A stretch of 32,948 nt of DNA, taken from NCBI GenBank assembly GCA_001829125.1, contig MIAN01000063.1, forward strand, positions 13,075 through 46,022, in the 5' to 3' direction. Made by a program: the position numbers and the translations under genes. The notes beneath the pieces are model-generated. The model was not told where the DNA came from, ran no database searches, and saw only the letters and a program-made list of their open reading frames with translations. Source of the DNA: Spirochaetes bacterium GWB1_27_13 (GTDB lineage: Bacteria; Spirochaetota; GWE2-31-10; MWDO01). Shown one piece after another: positions 7,334 to 15,374 of this stretch. Position 1 is the first letter of the stretch; every line of letters starts with the position of its first letter.

Positions 7334-8455
7334 ATGGGAAAATCAGATAAAACATCAAAAAAAATTATTAAATCTTATAAAAAAGAAATTTCTTTGTTAG
7401 AAAATCAATTAACCGAAAAAGAAGAAACTATAAGTAAATTAAAAATGTTAATTGATGTTAACTCGGTTATTACTTCTTCATTGGATAAAAAACGGGTATT
7501 AAGAACTATACTTGACCAAACAAAAAAATTAATTGGCTGTTTAAAAAGTAGTATTCTTTTGGTTGATAAAGAAACAAACCAACTCATTTTTGAAGTTTTA
7601 ACAAATGAAGAGGATGAAAAATTTTTGTCTGATATAAGGCTTAATATTGGCGAAGGTATCGCAGGTATGGTATGGGAACATGGACAACCAATTTTAGTCG
7701 AAGATGCTCAAAAAGACGCAAGATTTTCTGAAAAAGCTGATAAAAAAAGCGATTTTATTACAACTTCGATAATTGCGGTTCCTTTAATTGCTAATGGCAA
7801 AATTATAGGTGTAATGGAAGCAATAAATAAAGTTGACGGTAGTTTTTTTCATCATCTTGATTTAGAATTATTTCAAAATATATCTGTTCAGGCTGCTGTT
7901 GCAATACAAAATGCAAGTTTATATGATATGGCTATTTCTGATGGAAAAACTCAACTTTTTATACATAGATATTTTCAAGTTAGACTTGACGAAGAATTAA
8001 AAAGAGTTGTACGGTATGGTGGCTTTTTATCTTTGGTTATGTTTGATTTAGACCATTTCAAAAGCATCAATGATACTTATGGACATCAATTTGGTGATGA
8101 AGTTTTAATTAAAGTTGCCAATGTTATAAAAAAAAATTGCCGCACATCAGATGTACCAAGTAGGTTTGGAGGTGAAGAATTTGCAATAATGCTTACCGAA
8201 ACAAATAAAGAGGGTGCAAAAATTTTTGGTGAAAAAATTAGAAAAGTAATTGAAGAACTTGAAATAGAATATAATGGTAAAAAGATTAAAGTAACAATTT
8301 CTGGAGGAATTACATCATTTCCAGATGATAATCCAAAAGATATTCAAGAATTCATCGAAATGGCTGATAAATCACTATATGTTTCTAAAAAAGAGGGAAG
8401 AAACAAAATTACTGGCTACTCTCCAGAAATGGCAAATGAAGAACTAGAGAAGTAA
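7334..8455 (+). CDS. GAF-domain diguanylate cyclase (GGDEF)
   Basis: 373 residues from the ATG at 7334, which follows AAAAGGG (7316-7322). The N-terminus is lysine-rich and coiled-coil-like (about 5-45), then a GAF sensor domain (about 48-205; GEGIAGMVWEHGQPILVEDA is a typical GAF core) and a GGDEF domain (about 215-365). The active-site motif is GGEEF at 279-283, an accepted functional variant. An RxxD inhibitory site (RTSD, 270-273) sits exactly five residues before it, implying product inhibition. The usual DxLTGLxNR entry motif is altered to DGKTQLFIHRYF. The protein should make c-di-GMP from GTP in the cytoplasm in response to a GAF ligand that cannot be deduced. No transmembrane segment. 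Confidence 0.9.
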   Translation: MGKSDKTSKKIIKSYKKEISLLENQLTEKEETISKLKMLIDVNSVITSSLDKKRVLRTILDQTKKLIGCLKSSILLVDKETNQLIFEVLTNEEDEKFLSDIRLNIGEGIAGMVWEHGQPILVEDAQKDARFSEKADKKSDFITTSIIAVPLIANGKIIGVMEAINKVDGSFFHHLDLELFQNISVQAAVAIQNASLYDMAISDGKTQLFIHRYFQVRLDEELKRVVRYGGFLSLVMFDLDHFKSINDTYGHQFGDEVLIKVANVIKKNCRTSDVPSRFGGEEFAIMLTETNKEGAKIFGEKIRKVIEELEIEYNGKKIKVTISGGITSFPDDNPKDIQEFIEMADKSLYVSKKEGRNKITGYSPEMANEELEK

Positions 8456-8468
8456 AAAAGTTTTTCAC

Positions 8469-8503
8469 AAGAACACAAATGGTGAATATTTTTTTGTGTT
8501 CTT
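8469..8503. terminator. Hairpin between the convergent cyclase and binding-protein genes
   Basis: AAGAACACAAA (8469-8479) pairs perfectly over 11 bases with TTTGTGTTCTT (8493-8503). It lies 13 bases after the cyclase stop and 40 bases from the convergent gene's stop, so it could serve both strands, although neither side has a long T tract directly after the stem. Confidence 0.6.
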
Positions 8504-8542
8504 CATGATAAAATTGTAAAAACTGATTAGTTACAAAATTTA

Positions 8543-10342
8543 CTATTTTAAAAATATATAATTTAAATCCAAATCTCTCAAATTATCAAAATATACATTT
8601 TCCCATTTATTTCTTACAGCCCTAAAAGTATATGGATGAACTATATACATCAAAGGAACTTGCTCAAGTATTATTTGTTGATACTCATCCCATATCTTTT
8701 TTGCTTTTGCCTTATCTAATGTAAAAGCACCTTCATTATAAAGATGATCAATACGAGCCTCCCAGTCTGTTGCAGGTTTTTCTTGTAATGGTCTCCATAA
8801 ATGAAAATTCCCAGAAGAAAGCCAGACATTTATACCACCAGTAGCCCAATAATTTGCTCCAAGCCCAACAATAACACAATGCCAATCATAAGTCTTAATA
8901 AGACTATCAACTAGTTTCTGAAAATCAATAGGTCTAACTTTTAGAGTAATCCCTATATTTTTAAGTTCATCCGCAAAAATATTTGCCATATCAATCCTAA
9001 TATTATTTTCTGCACCTGTAACAATATCAAATTCAACTATATTACCATCCTTGTCAACCATTAACCCATCTTTATTTTTTTTGATACCAATTTCTTCGAG
9101 TAATTTAATTGCTTTTTTTGGATTGTAAGTGTACTGAAGCTTTATATTTTCATCAAAAAATGGATTTGCCTTAGCATAAAAATGTATGGCAGGTTCTGCA
9201 AGACCTCTATAAACTTGATTAATTATTCTATCTCTGTTAATCATACAACTCATTGCTTGTCTAAATTTCGTATTACTAAACCAATTATAGTATTTTTTAT
9301 CGATATTTGATGGATTTTGATTAAAACAGAAGAATGCTGCATCTAATGACGATCCTCCATTATAAACAGTGTAATCTGACTTTTCTTTAGAAAGTAAATT
9401 ATCTAAATCCTCTGGTCTTACTACATGAAAATCTTTTTCACCATTTTTAAAAAGTAAAAATTCTGTATTCATATCAGGAACTATCTTAAAAACAATTTGT
9501 TCTACATAAGGAAGTGTTGTATTACCAGCATCTTTTTTCCAATGATTAGGATTTCTTTTCAATACCACTCTAACACCAGGGGTATATTCGTAAATATAGT
9601 AAGAGCTAAGAGATGGAATAGTTTTAACATCAGTATCAACACTAAATAATTCTAAAAGACTTTGAACACCTTTTTCTTTTTTTGCTTTTTCAAAAATAAA
9701 CTTAGGTCCAAAATCCATATTTGTAGTTAAAATTGGATTTGCAATAATACGAGGATAATGAAATACAAACGAGAGGTCATCGATTTTTTCTATATCAATG
9801 TGTTTCTCTACTCCATCTTTCATCTTTATAAATTGCCCCGAATAATCTGGAAGTTGTAATTTTTTTTCACCAGCGATTTCATTATACCAAAAAACAACAT
9901 CATCTGCAGTAACTTTAACCTTTGTTTTACCATCATAAGTTGTCCAATATAAATCATCTCTTAATTTATAAATAACATCAAGTTTATCATTTTCTTCATC
10001 AGCCTTAACTTCAAAACTCGCGAGGTTTGGGATAAACTCTTTTTTATATGGATCATAATCTGCTAAACTTTCATATAAATAATCAATAACAGTTCTACTG
10101 TCACTGTCCCTTGCTGTTAGTGTATTGAATGTTTTTGGATCATTTGTCAATGTAGCAACCCACACACCACCAATTTTACCGTTTTTATATTTTTGAGGAC
10201 CAAATTTTTTTACAGTTTTTGACAAAATAGTACTCTTATTAGTATCTTTTAATGTATTTATTTCATCAACAGAATATTCTTCTTCTTTAGTACAACTTAA
10301 AAAAAACAAAGTAACGATAATTAATAACACCAAATTTTTCAT
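8543..10342 (-). CDS. Oligopeptide-type ABC transporter substrate-binding lipoprotein (SBP_bac_5 family)
   Basis: About 599 residues from the ATG at 10342-10340. The promoter at 10377-10405 rules out in-frame starts further upstream, and TATAGGATGG provides the ribosome-binding site. The signal peptide is MKNLVLLIIVTLFFLSC: basic, hydrophobic, then an LSC lipobox with C17 as the lipidated residue. The mature protein has the family 5 binding-protein pattern: an early DPKTFNTL segment, YLYESLADYDPYKKEFIPNLA, KVTADDVVFWYNEI, and a late segment with RQAMSCMINRDRIINQVYRGLAEPA and NPKKAIKLLEEIG. It would capture peptides or similar solutes outside the inner membrane and deliver them to an ABC permease. 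No permease or ATPase gene is adjacent, so its transporter must be encoded elsewhere. Confidence 0.88.
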   Translation of the reverse strand: MKNLVLLIIVTLFFLSCTKEEEYSVDEINTLKDTNKSTILSKTVKKFGPQKYKNGKIGGVWVATLTNDPKTFNTLTARDSDSRTVIDYLYESLADYDPYKKEFIPNLASFEVKADEENDKLDVIYKLRDDLYWTTYDGKTKVKVTADDVVFWYNEIAGEKKLQLPDYSGQFIKMKDGVEKHIDIEKIDDLSFVFHYPRIIANPILTTNMDFGPKFIFEKAKKEKGVQSLLELFSVDTDVKTIPSLSSYYIYEYTPGVRVVLKRNPNHWKKDAGNTTLPYVEQIVFKIVPDMNTEFLLFKNGEKDFHVVRPEDLDNLLSKEKSDYTVYNGGSSLDAAFFCFNQNPSNIDKKYYNWFSNTKFRQAMSCMINRDRIINQVYRGLAEPAIHFYAKANPFFDENIKLQYTYNPKKAIKLLEEIGIKKNKDGLMVDKDGNIVEFDIVTGAENNIRIDMANIFADELKNIGITLKVRPIDFQKLVDSLIKTYDWHCVIVGLGANYWATGGINVWLSSGNFHLWRPLQEKPATDWEARIDHLYNEGAFTLDKAKAKKIWDEYQQIILEQVPLMYIVHPYTFRAVRNKWENVYFDNLRDLDLNYIFLK

Positions 10343-10376
10343 AAATAAAACCATCCTATAACACTGATTTGCAGTA

Positions 10377-10405
10377 ATTATAACTAAAGTTTTTAGGTTT
10401 GTCAA
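10377..10405 (-). promoter_or_regulatory. Consensus promoter of the binding-protein gene with overlapping palindrome
   Basis: On the minus strand a perfect TTGACA (10405-10400) and perfect TATAAT (10382-10377) are separated by exactly 17 bases. The -35 box is half of an inverted repeat, TTGTCAA (10399-10405) and TTGACAA (10411-10417) around AAAAA, which could be an operator. The leader would be about 30 bases. Confidence 0.8.
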
Positions 10406-10489
10406 AAAAATTGACAAATTATATTGAAAAAGTTTTTATTAACCCGTTATTACTAAAGATAATTTAAATTATATTTTTTATATAGACTA

Positions 10490-10518
10490 TTTACATTCTC
10501 CATTTTTTTTTATATAAT
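10490..10518 (+). promoter_or_regulatory. Promoter of lysA
   Basis: TTTACA (10490-10495), 17-base spacer containing a run of nine T, TATAAT (10513-10518). The leader to the ATG at 10549 is about 25 bases and leaves no room for a lysine riboswitch. Confidence 0.75.
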
Positions 10519-10548
10519 CTTTTAATTTTGAAATCTTAGGATAAAGCC

Positions 10549-11799
10549 ATGACTGAAAAAAAATTGCCTTTTACAAAATCACAAATTGAAGAAATTATTC
10601 AAAAATACCCTACCCCTTTTCATATTTATGATGAAAAAGCAATTAGAGAAAATGCAAAAAAACTGATAAAAACCTTTTCGTGGTGTGATACTTTTAAAGA
10701 ATACTTTGCTGTAAAAGCAAATCCTAACCCATACCTTCTAAAAATTCTAAAAGAAGAAGGCTTTGGAGCAGATTGTAGCTCTTTGGCAGAATTAGTACTT
10801 GCAGAAAAAGCCTCTATAACTGGCGAAAACATAATGTTTACCTCAAATGATACTCCTGCAGAAGAATACGTTAAAGCAAAAAAACTTGGTGCGATTATAA
10901 ATCTTGATGATATAACACACATAGATTTTTTAGAACAAAACACTGGCTTACCTGATTTAATTTGTTTTAGATATAATCCTGGACCATTAAGAGGTGGAAA
11001 TGCACTTATTGGTAAACCTGAAGAGGCAAAATACGGCTTAACTAAAGATCAAATTCTTGAAGCATACAAAATTTGTAAACAAAAAGGCATAAAAAGATTT
11101 GGGCTTCATACTATGCTTGCGTCAAATGAACTTGACCCAAATTATTTTATTGATACAGCGATTATGCTTTTTGATTTAGTTGTTGATTTGTCAAAAGAAG
11201 TCGGTATTAAGATGGAATTTGTTAATCTTGGCGGTGGTTTTGGTATTCCATACAGACCCGAACAAAATAGGTTGGATATGGATTATATTTCTGCTGGCAT
11301 TAAAAAAGCTTTTGAAGAAAAAATTGTAAAAAACAAACTTAACCCTTTAAAAATATTTATGGAATGTGGAAGAATTATTACAGGTCCTTATGGTTATCTT
11401 GTTACAAAAGCAATTCACAAAAAAGATACATATAAAAACTATATAGGTCTTGATGCTTGTATGTCAAATTTAATGCGACCTGCACTTTACGGGGCATACC
11501 ATCATATAACTGTCATGGGTAAAGAGAATGCTTTATTTGACAAAAAGTATGATATTGTTGGCTCTTTGTGTGAAAATAATGATAAGTTTGCAATAGATAG
11601 AATGCTACCAAAAATTGATACTGGAGATATTGTTGTAATTCATGATACAGGAGCTCATGGTTTTGCAATGGGCTTTAATTATAACGGAAAGTTACGTTCA
11701 AAAGAACTTTTATTAAAACAAGATGGTTCTGTTGAGTTAATTAGAAGAGCAGAAACACTTGATGATTATTTTGCAACTTTGGATTTTTCTAAATTATGA
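10549..11799 (+). CDS. lysA: Diaminopimelate decarboxylase (PLP-dependent, fold type III)
   Basis: 416 residues, typical for LysA, which converts meso-diaminopimelate to L-lysine and CO2. The PLP lysine is K56 in the AVKANPNP motif. The phosphate-binding GGGFG loop (FVNLGGGFGIPY), the ECGR motif of the barrel C-terminus, SLCENNDKFA (equivalent to the CESGD active-site motif) and the IHDTGAHGFAMG segment are all present. The long N-terminal PFTKSQIEEI...YPTPFHIYDE and the ending RRAETLDDYFATLDF match a LysA subgroup I recall from anaerobes such as clostridia and treponemes. Ornithine or other amino acid decarboxylases share the fold, but the overall match favours LysA. Own promoter and terminator, so monocistronic. 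The ATG follows TTAGGATAAAGCC. Confidence 0.88.
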   Translation: MTEKKLPFTKSQIEEIIQKYPTPFHIYDEKAIRENAKKLIKTFSWCDTFKEYFAVKANPNPYLLKILKEEGFGADCSSLAELVLAEKASITGENIMFTSNDTPAEEYVKAKKLGAIINLDDITHIDFLEQNTGLPDLICFRYNPGPLRGGNALIGKPEEAKYGLTKDQILEAYKICKQKGIKRFGLHTMLASNELDPNYFIDTAIMLFDLVVDLSKEVGIKMEFVNLGGGFGIPYRPEQNRLDMDYISAGIKKAFEEKIVKNKLNPLKIFMECGRIITGPYGYLVTKAIHKKDTYKNYIGLDACMSNLMRPALYGAYHHITVMGKENALFDKKYDIVGSLCENNDKFAIDRMLPKIDTGDIVVIHDTGAHGFAMGFNYNGKLRSKELLLKQDGSVELIRRAETLDDYFATLDFSKL

Positions 11800-11845
11800 T
11801 CCAAAATATCATGCGTAAAAAAATAATTATATCTACAAATAAAAG

Positions 11846-11886
11846 AAAAGATGGAAAAATTGTGGCTAATTTTTCCATCTTTTTTT
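11846..11886 (+). terminator. Rho-independent terminator of lysA
   Basis: AAAAGATGGAAAAAT (11846-11860) pairs perfectly over 15 bases with the complementary arm at 11869-11883, loop TGTGGCTA, and the stem runs into a T tract. Confidence 0.9.
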
Positions 11887-11972
11887 AATTTTAAATAAAA
11901 CTTCCTTCTACCATTGATTTTTTTTATTTTCTATATTACAATTATACCAGAAACTTTTTTGGAGGATAGATT

Positions 11973-12341
11973 ATGGATAGAAAAAAAGCTTTGGTTGTTG
12001 ATGATATGGAAATAAATAGAAACGTAATTAAATCTTTTTTATACTTTGAAAAATTTGATGTAGATTTAGCCGAAGATGGCATAAAAGGGTTAGATTTGCT
12101 TTCTAAAAACAAATATGATTTAGTCTTTTCTGATATTGAGATGCCAAATATGAATGGAATGGAACTATTAACAAGAGCAAAAAAGAATCCAACTACTAAA
12201 AATATTCCAATAGTTATGCTAACTTCTTTGGATAAACAGGAAATTATAGACAAGGCAAAAGAACTTGGAGCATCTGGCTACATAGTAAAACCTTTCACAA
12301 AAGAAAAAATGGAAACTCTATTGAAAAATATTGGTTTTTAA
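11973..12341 (+). CDS. Stand-alone CheY-like response regulator receiver protein
   Basis: 122 residues, a single receiver domain with no output domain. The acidic pocket is D10/D11, the phosphoacceptor is D54 (FSDIEMPN), the switch threonine is T84 (VMLTS) and the conserved lysine is K106 (VKPF), all at expected spacing. Such proteins relay phosphate by protein contact, for example to flagellar motors or within phosphorelays. The ribosome-binding site GGAGG is strong. It opens a plus-strand block with an unknown membrane-anchored protein, bacteriohemerythrin, a small protein and a histidine kinase that itself lacks a receiver, so this may be that kinase's partner; this is inferred from position only. 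Confidence 0.9.
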   Translation: MDRKKALVVDDMEINRNVIKSFLYFEKFDVDLAEDGIKGLDLLSKNKYDLVFSDIEMPNMNGMELLTRAKKNPTTKNIPIVMLTSLDKQEIIDKAKELGASGYIVKPFTKEKMETLLKNIGF

Positions 12342-12410
12342 AGAAATATATTTAACTTACAATCTAAATTTCCGAAAATATTAATAATTAATTTTGGAAT
12401 TGAGGTTGTT

Positions 12411-13145
12411 ATGACTAATCGTAGTTTTGTAGTAATTGTCATTTTAATTTTTGTTGTTTTTATTTCTTTAGTTTTTAGTATTGGTATTCATTATTTTGAT
12501 TGGTTTAATTTAAAAGAAAAAAATAGTTATGTGAAATATATTCCATCAGAAAAACAACAAGTTAATGTTAATACTGTAAAAAATAAAGATATTACTACTG
12601 ATACTGAAAAAATTTTACAAAAAAAAGAAATTCTTAAAGAAAAAAAAATAGTTGAGAATAAAATCATTCAAGATAAAATTAGTGAAAAAAAATTTGAAAA
12701 TAAAAAAATAAAAAAGATAATTGATATAACTACTGATACTTATGTAAAAGATCTAAATTTGCCAAATCAAAATTTTCATTCTTTTGGAGAATATATTTCT
12801 CAAGAAGAATCAAGATATAGAATTTCTCTAATAAAAAATTTAAAAATTAAAACAATCATTATAAATTCTTTAACAAAAAATAATGGAGTAACTCAGGAGT
12901 TTTATAGAATTGTTTATTCTACAAAAATGATTCCTGCAAAAATACTTGACCAAATAGTTGAAAGCAAAGAATTTAGAGATTTAATACCAAAAAAATATTT
13001 AAGTAAAGAAGTTGAGTTTGGTGGATTAAAAAAAGGTGAATATATAAAATTTAAAAATACTGATATTAAAAATATTTTGATACAATGGACTCAGGGTAGA
13101 CTTACTCCTATACAAAAAGCATGGGAAGTAAAAGCCGAAAAATAA
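12411..13145 (+). CDS. Membrane-anchored protein of unknown function, lysine-rich
   Basis: 244 residues, not recognised. One N-terminal transmembrane helix (about 6-28) without a lipobox, then an asparagine- and lysine-rich linker (about 35-110, including IL-Q-KKEILKEKK and repeated K/E/I stretches that may be coiled coil). The C-terminal part (about 115-240) looks folded, with SFGEYISQEESRYRISLIKNL and an FYRIVYSTKMIPAKILDQIVESKEFRDLIPKKYL segment. Topology is probably N-in with the bulk outside the cytoplasm. The ATG follows GAGG. It lies 69 bases after the receiver gene and only about 18 bases before the hemerythrin start, so it is likely co-transcribed with both. Confidence 0.7.
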   Translation: MTNRSFVVIVILIFVVFISLVFSIGIHYFDWFNLKEKNSYVKYIPSEKQQVNVNTVKNKDITTDTEKILQKKEILKEKKIVENKIIQDKISEKKFENKKIKKIIDITTDTYVKDLNLPNQNFHSFGEYISQEESRYRISLIKNLKIKTIIINSLTKNNGVTQEFYRIVYSTKMIPAKILDQIVESKEFRDLIPKKYLSKEVEFGGLKKGEYIKFKNTDIKNILIQWTQGRLTPIQKAWEVKAEK

Positions 13146-13163
13146 TATTAAATGGAAGATTTT

Positions 13164-13589
13164 ATGGATTATTTTATTTGGGATAAAAATTATAATACTA
13201 ATATCGAAAAAATAGATGAGCAACATGAAATTTTGCTTTCTATGATGAATAGTTTGCACAATGGGTTAAAGTTGTCTGACACTCATTTAAATAAAATTGT
13301 TGCAAATGTAATTAATGACTTGTTTGATTATATTTCTTATCATTTTAAAACAGAAGAAGATTTGATGGAAAAGTCAAATTATCCTTACTATGAAGAACAT
13401 AAAAACGAGCATTCTGTTTTTTTTAAGAAAATGCTTGAAATTCAAAAAGAATTTAGCAAAGGCAAGTTAAATATAGAAAAAGAACTTCTTGATTTTTTAA
13501 AGGATTGGCTAATAAAGCATATTCTTGCAACAGATAAAAAACTTGGTAACTTTTTGCTAGAAAAAGGAAATAATAATGAAAATGAGTGA
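13164..13589 (+). CDS. Bacteriohemerythrin (di-iron O2-binding protein)
   Basis: 141 residues from the ATG at 13164, chosen because it opens the usual YFIWDKNYNTNIEKIDEQH start and follows GGAAG; an ATG 12 bases earlier is possible. Counting from the earlier ATG, all seven di-iron ligands are visible: H25 (IDEQH), H64 and E68 (HFKTEE), H83 and H87 (HKNEH), H123 and D128 (HILATD). The four-helix bundle binds O2 reversibly through two iron atoms, for storage, delivery or sensing in micro-aerobic or anaerobic cells. The 3' end overlaps the next gene by 14 bases. Placement between a receiver and a histidine kinase suggests an oxygen-related signalling role; that is inference. Confidence 0.92.
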   Translation: MDYFIWDKNYNTNIEKIDEQHEILLSMMNSLHNGLKLSDTHLNKIVANVINDLFDYISYHFKTEEDLMEKSNYPYYEEHKNEHSVFFKKMLEIQKEFSKGKLNIEKELLDFLKDWLIKHILATDKKLGNFLLEKGNNNENE

Positions 13590-13899
13590 TTGGGACACAG
13601 CATCATTTGATAATTTCAAAAATATTATTGTTTATTTTAAATTAGAAGAAATTTTTAAAAAAGTTTTTGAAAAAGATTTAGATTCTTTTAAATTAAAAGA
13701 TGAAATGAATAAATATGATGAAAACAACCTAATTAATTTTTGTCTCAATTGGCTTAATACCCCCCCAAATATTATCTGGTTTTCAGGCTACAATGAAGAA
13801 ACAAATCTATTTGACGTCAATAAAATTGAAATTGAACCAAAAGATATTACAGATGCAAAAGAAATGATAAAATATTTGCAAGAATATACTTCAAAATAA
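13576..13899 (+). CDS. Small hypothetical protein translationally coupled to hemerythrin
   Basis: 107 residues, not recognised. It is acidic and aromatic (SGYNEETNLFDV; many D/E, W, Y and F), with no signal peptide or membrane segment. The ATG at 13576 follows AAGGAA, and 13582 (second Met) is an alternative. The 14-base overlap with the hemerythrin gene suggests coupled translation and a shared function. A run of seven C at about 13760-13766, striking in such AT-rich DNA, encodes part of NTPPN and could be a slippage site. Codon use otherwise resembles its neighbours. Confidence 0.65.
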   Translation: MKMSDWDTASFDNFKNIIVYFKLEEIFKKVFEKDLDSFKLKDEMNKYDENNLINFCLNWLNTPPNIIWFSGYNEETNLFDVNKIEIEPKDITDAKEMIKYLQEYTSK

Positions 13900-13952
13900 A
13901 ACTATTAATTTTTCTCAAATATATCAATTTTTTTAAATAATTTAAGATTTTA

Positions 13953-13981
13953 TTGACATTTCTTATCTTATATTTTATGAT
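13953..13981 (+). promoter_or_regulatory. Promoter of the histidine kinase gene
   Basis: Perfect TTGACA (13953-13958), 17-base spacer, TATGAT (13976-13981). It separates the kinase transcription unit from the upstream receiver/hemerythrin genes, although read-through is possible because I see no terminator in 13900-13950. Confidence 0.75.
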
Positions 13982-14022
13982 TAATACTAAATGAATTTAA
14001 TAAAAATGAGCGAGCGGTTAGC

Positions 14023-15339
14023 ATGTTTAATAAAATATTGGCAATAATTAATTTTTTTTCTTCACAATATCTTAATTATTCAACTCAAAATAAAAAAAAG
14101 ATTAATAACCTCATAATAATTTCATTATTGGGGTCTATTTTTTCATTTTTATTAATGTTTCTATTTCTTATAAAAAGTGAGATTTCTTATCAATTTTCAT
14201 TAATTTCTCTAATTATTTTTCTTATGAGTTTAATTATTTTATTTTTGATAAAAAGAGAAAGAATTAATTTTGCTATAAATATAATGATATTGAGTATTAT
14301 TGGGTTTATTTCTTACTGTACTATTAAAATTGATCATATAGTATTTATTTTATATTTAGCAGCAATAAGTGCGGTAAGTTTATTCTTTATAAAAAAATAT
14401 CAAATAGTATCACTCCTTATTTCTATTTCTATTCTAGTATTAATAAGATTTGCAATCTTAATTAATGACTTTTTATTATCTCAAACATTTTCTATAGAAT
14501 TTTTAGAAGGTGTTATTACTTTTGTTATAGCTCTCATAATATTAGTCTCTTGGTTTATTTCTTATCAATCATTTATAAATGAACTGTTATTATTAGAAAA
14601 AGTTAAAGAAGAAAAAGAAAAAGCAGAAGAGGCTAATCGAGCAAAAAGTGATTTTTTATCTAATATGAGTCATGAATTAAGAACTCCATTAAATCCAATT
14701 ATTGGTCTTACTGATATTCTATCAATGGAAGAAAAAAATAAAGAAAAATTAGAAATATATAAAATAATTAATGATAGTGGAAAAAAATTATTAGAAATAG
14801 TAATTAGTTTATTGGAGTTTTCAAAGATAGAGAATAAGAATATTTTACTAAAGAATACTAATTTTAAGATAATAGATTTAATAAATTATTTAGATCAAAT
14901 GTTTACAGACATCGCCAAAAAAAGCAATTTGGATTTTAAAATAATAATAGATGATGGTATAGATTGTGAACTTCTAGGTGATCTAAATATGATTGAATAC
15001 TTATTTTTTAATTTAATAATGAACTCTATAAAATATACAGAAAAAGGTTACACTCTCTTAAAAATATCTAAAATATCAGAAAAAGAAAGTATTTTACTGT
15101 TAAAATTTGAGGTAATAGATACAGGGATAGGAATTTCAAAAGAAAATCAAAGTATTATTTTTGAAAAATTTGTTCAGGGTGAACCTTTTCTTACAAAAAA
15201 ACATAGCGGTATAGGTTTGGGATTAGCTATTTGTAAAAATTACGTTGATTTAATGGGTGGCAATATTTATGTAATTAGTGAAGATGGCAAAGGTAGTAAT
15301 TTTACAATCGAACTCCCATTAGAAAAGTCAAAGAATTAA
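14023..15339 (+). CDS. Membrane histidine kinase with six-helix input domain
   Basis: 438 residues. Six hydrophobic segments fill residues about 29-181 with no sizeable periplasmic loop, so the stimulus is probably sensed in or near the membrane. A short coiled coil (LLLEKVKEEKEKAEEANRAKSD) leads to a HisKA domain with phosphoaccepting H217 (SNMSHELRTPLNPIIG). The ATPase domain is complete: N box N330/N334, D366 in VIDTGIGIS, F box FEKF at 380-383 and the G2 loop GIGLGLAI near 396-403. No receiver or HPt domain is attached. The nearest receiver is the stand-alone CheY-like protein at 11973. The start follows a purine-rich but atypical ribosome-binding site (GAGCGAGCGG). Confidence 0.9.
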   Translation: MFNKILAIINFFSSQYLNYSTQNKKKINNLIIISLLGSIFSFLLMFLFLIKSEISYQFSLISLIIFLMSLIILFLIKRERINFAINIMILSIIGFISYCTIKIDHIVFILYLAAISAVSLFFIKKYQIVSLLISISILVLIRFAILINDFLLSQTFSIEFLEGVITFVIALIILVSWFISYQSFINELLLLEKVKEEKEKAEEANRAKSDFLSNMSHELRTPLNPIIGLTDILSMEEKNKEKLEIYKIINDSGKKLLEIVISLLEFSKIENKNILLKNTNFKIIDLINYLDQMFTDIAKKSNLDFKIIIDDGIDCELLGDLNMIEYLFFNLIMNSIKYTEKGYTLLKISKISEKESILLLKFEVIDTGIGISKENQSIIFEKFVQGEPFLTKKHSGIGLGLAICKNYVDLMGGNIYVISEDGKGSNFTIELPLEKSKN

Positions 15340-15374
15340 AAAAATAATTTAGAAACTGAATAATTTTCTATCTG

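Noticed and set aside
10343-10417. N-terminal extension of the binding lipoprotein (25 residues)
   Set aside because: It would start inside the -35/-10 promoter region and would bury the lipoprotein signal peptide.
10519-10548. Lysine riboswitch upstream of lysA
   Set aside because: The leader after the promoter is only about 25 bases, far too short.
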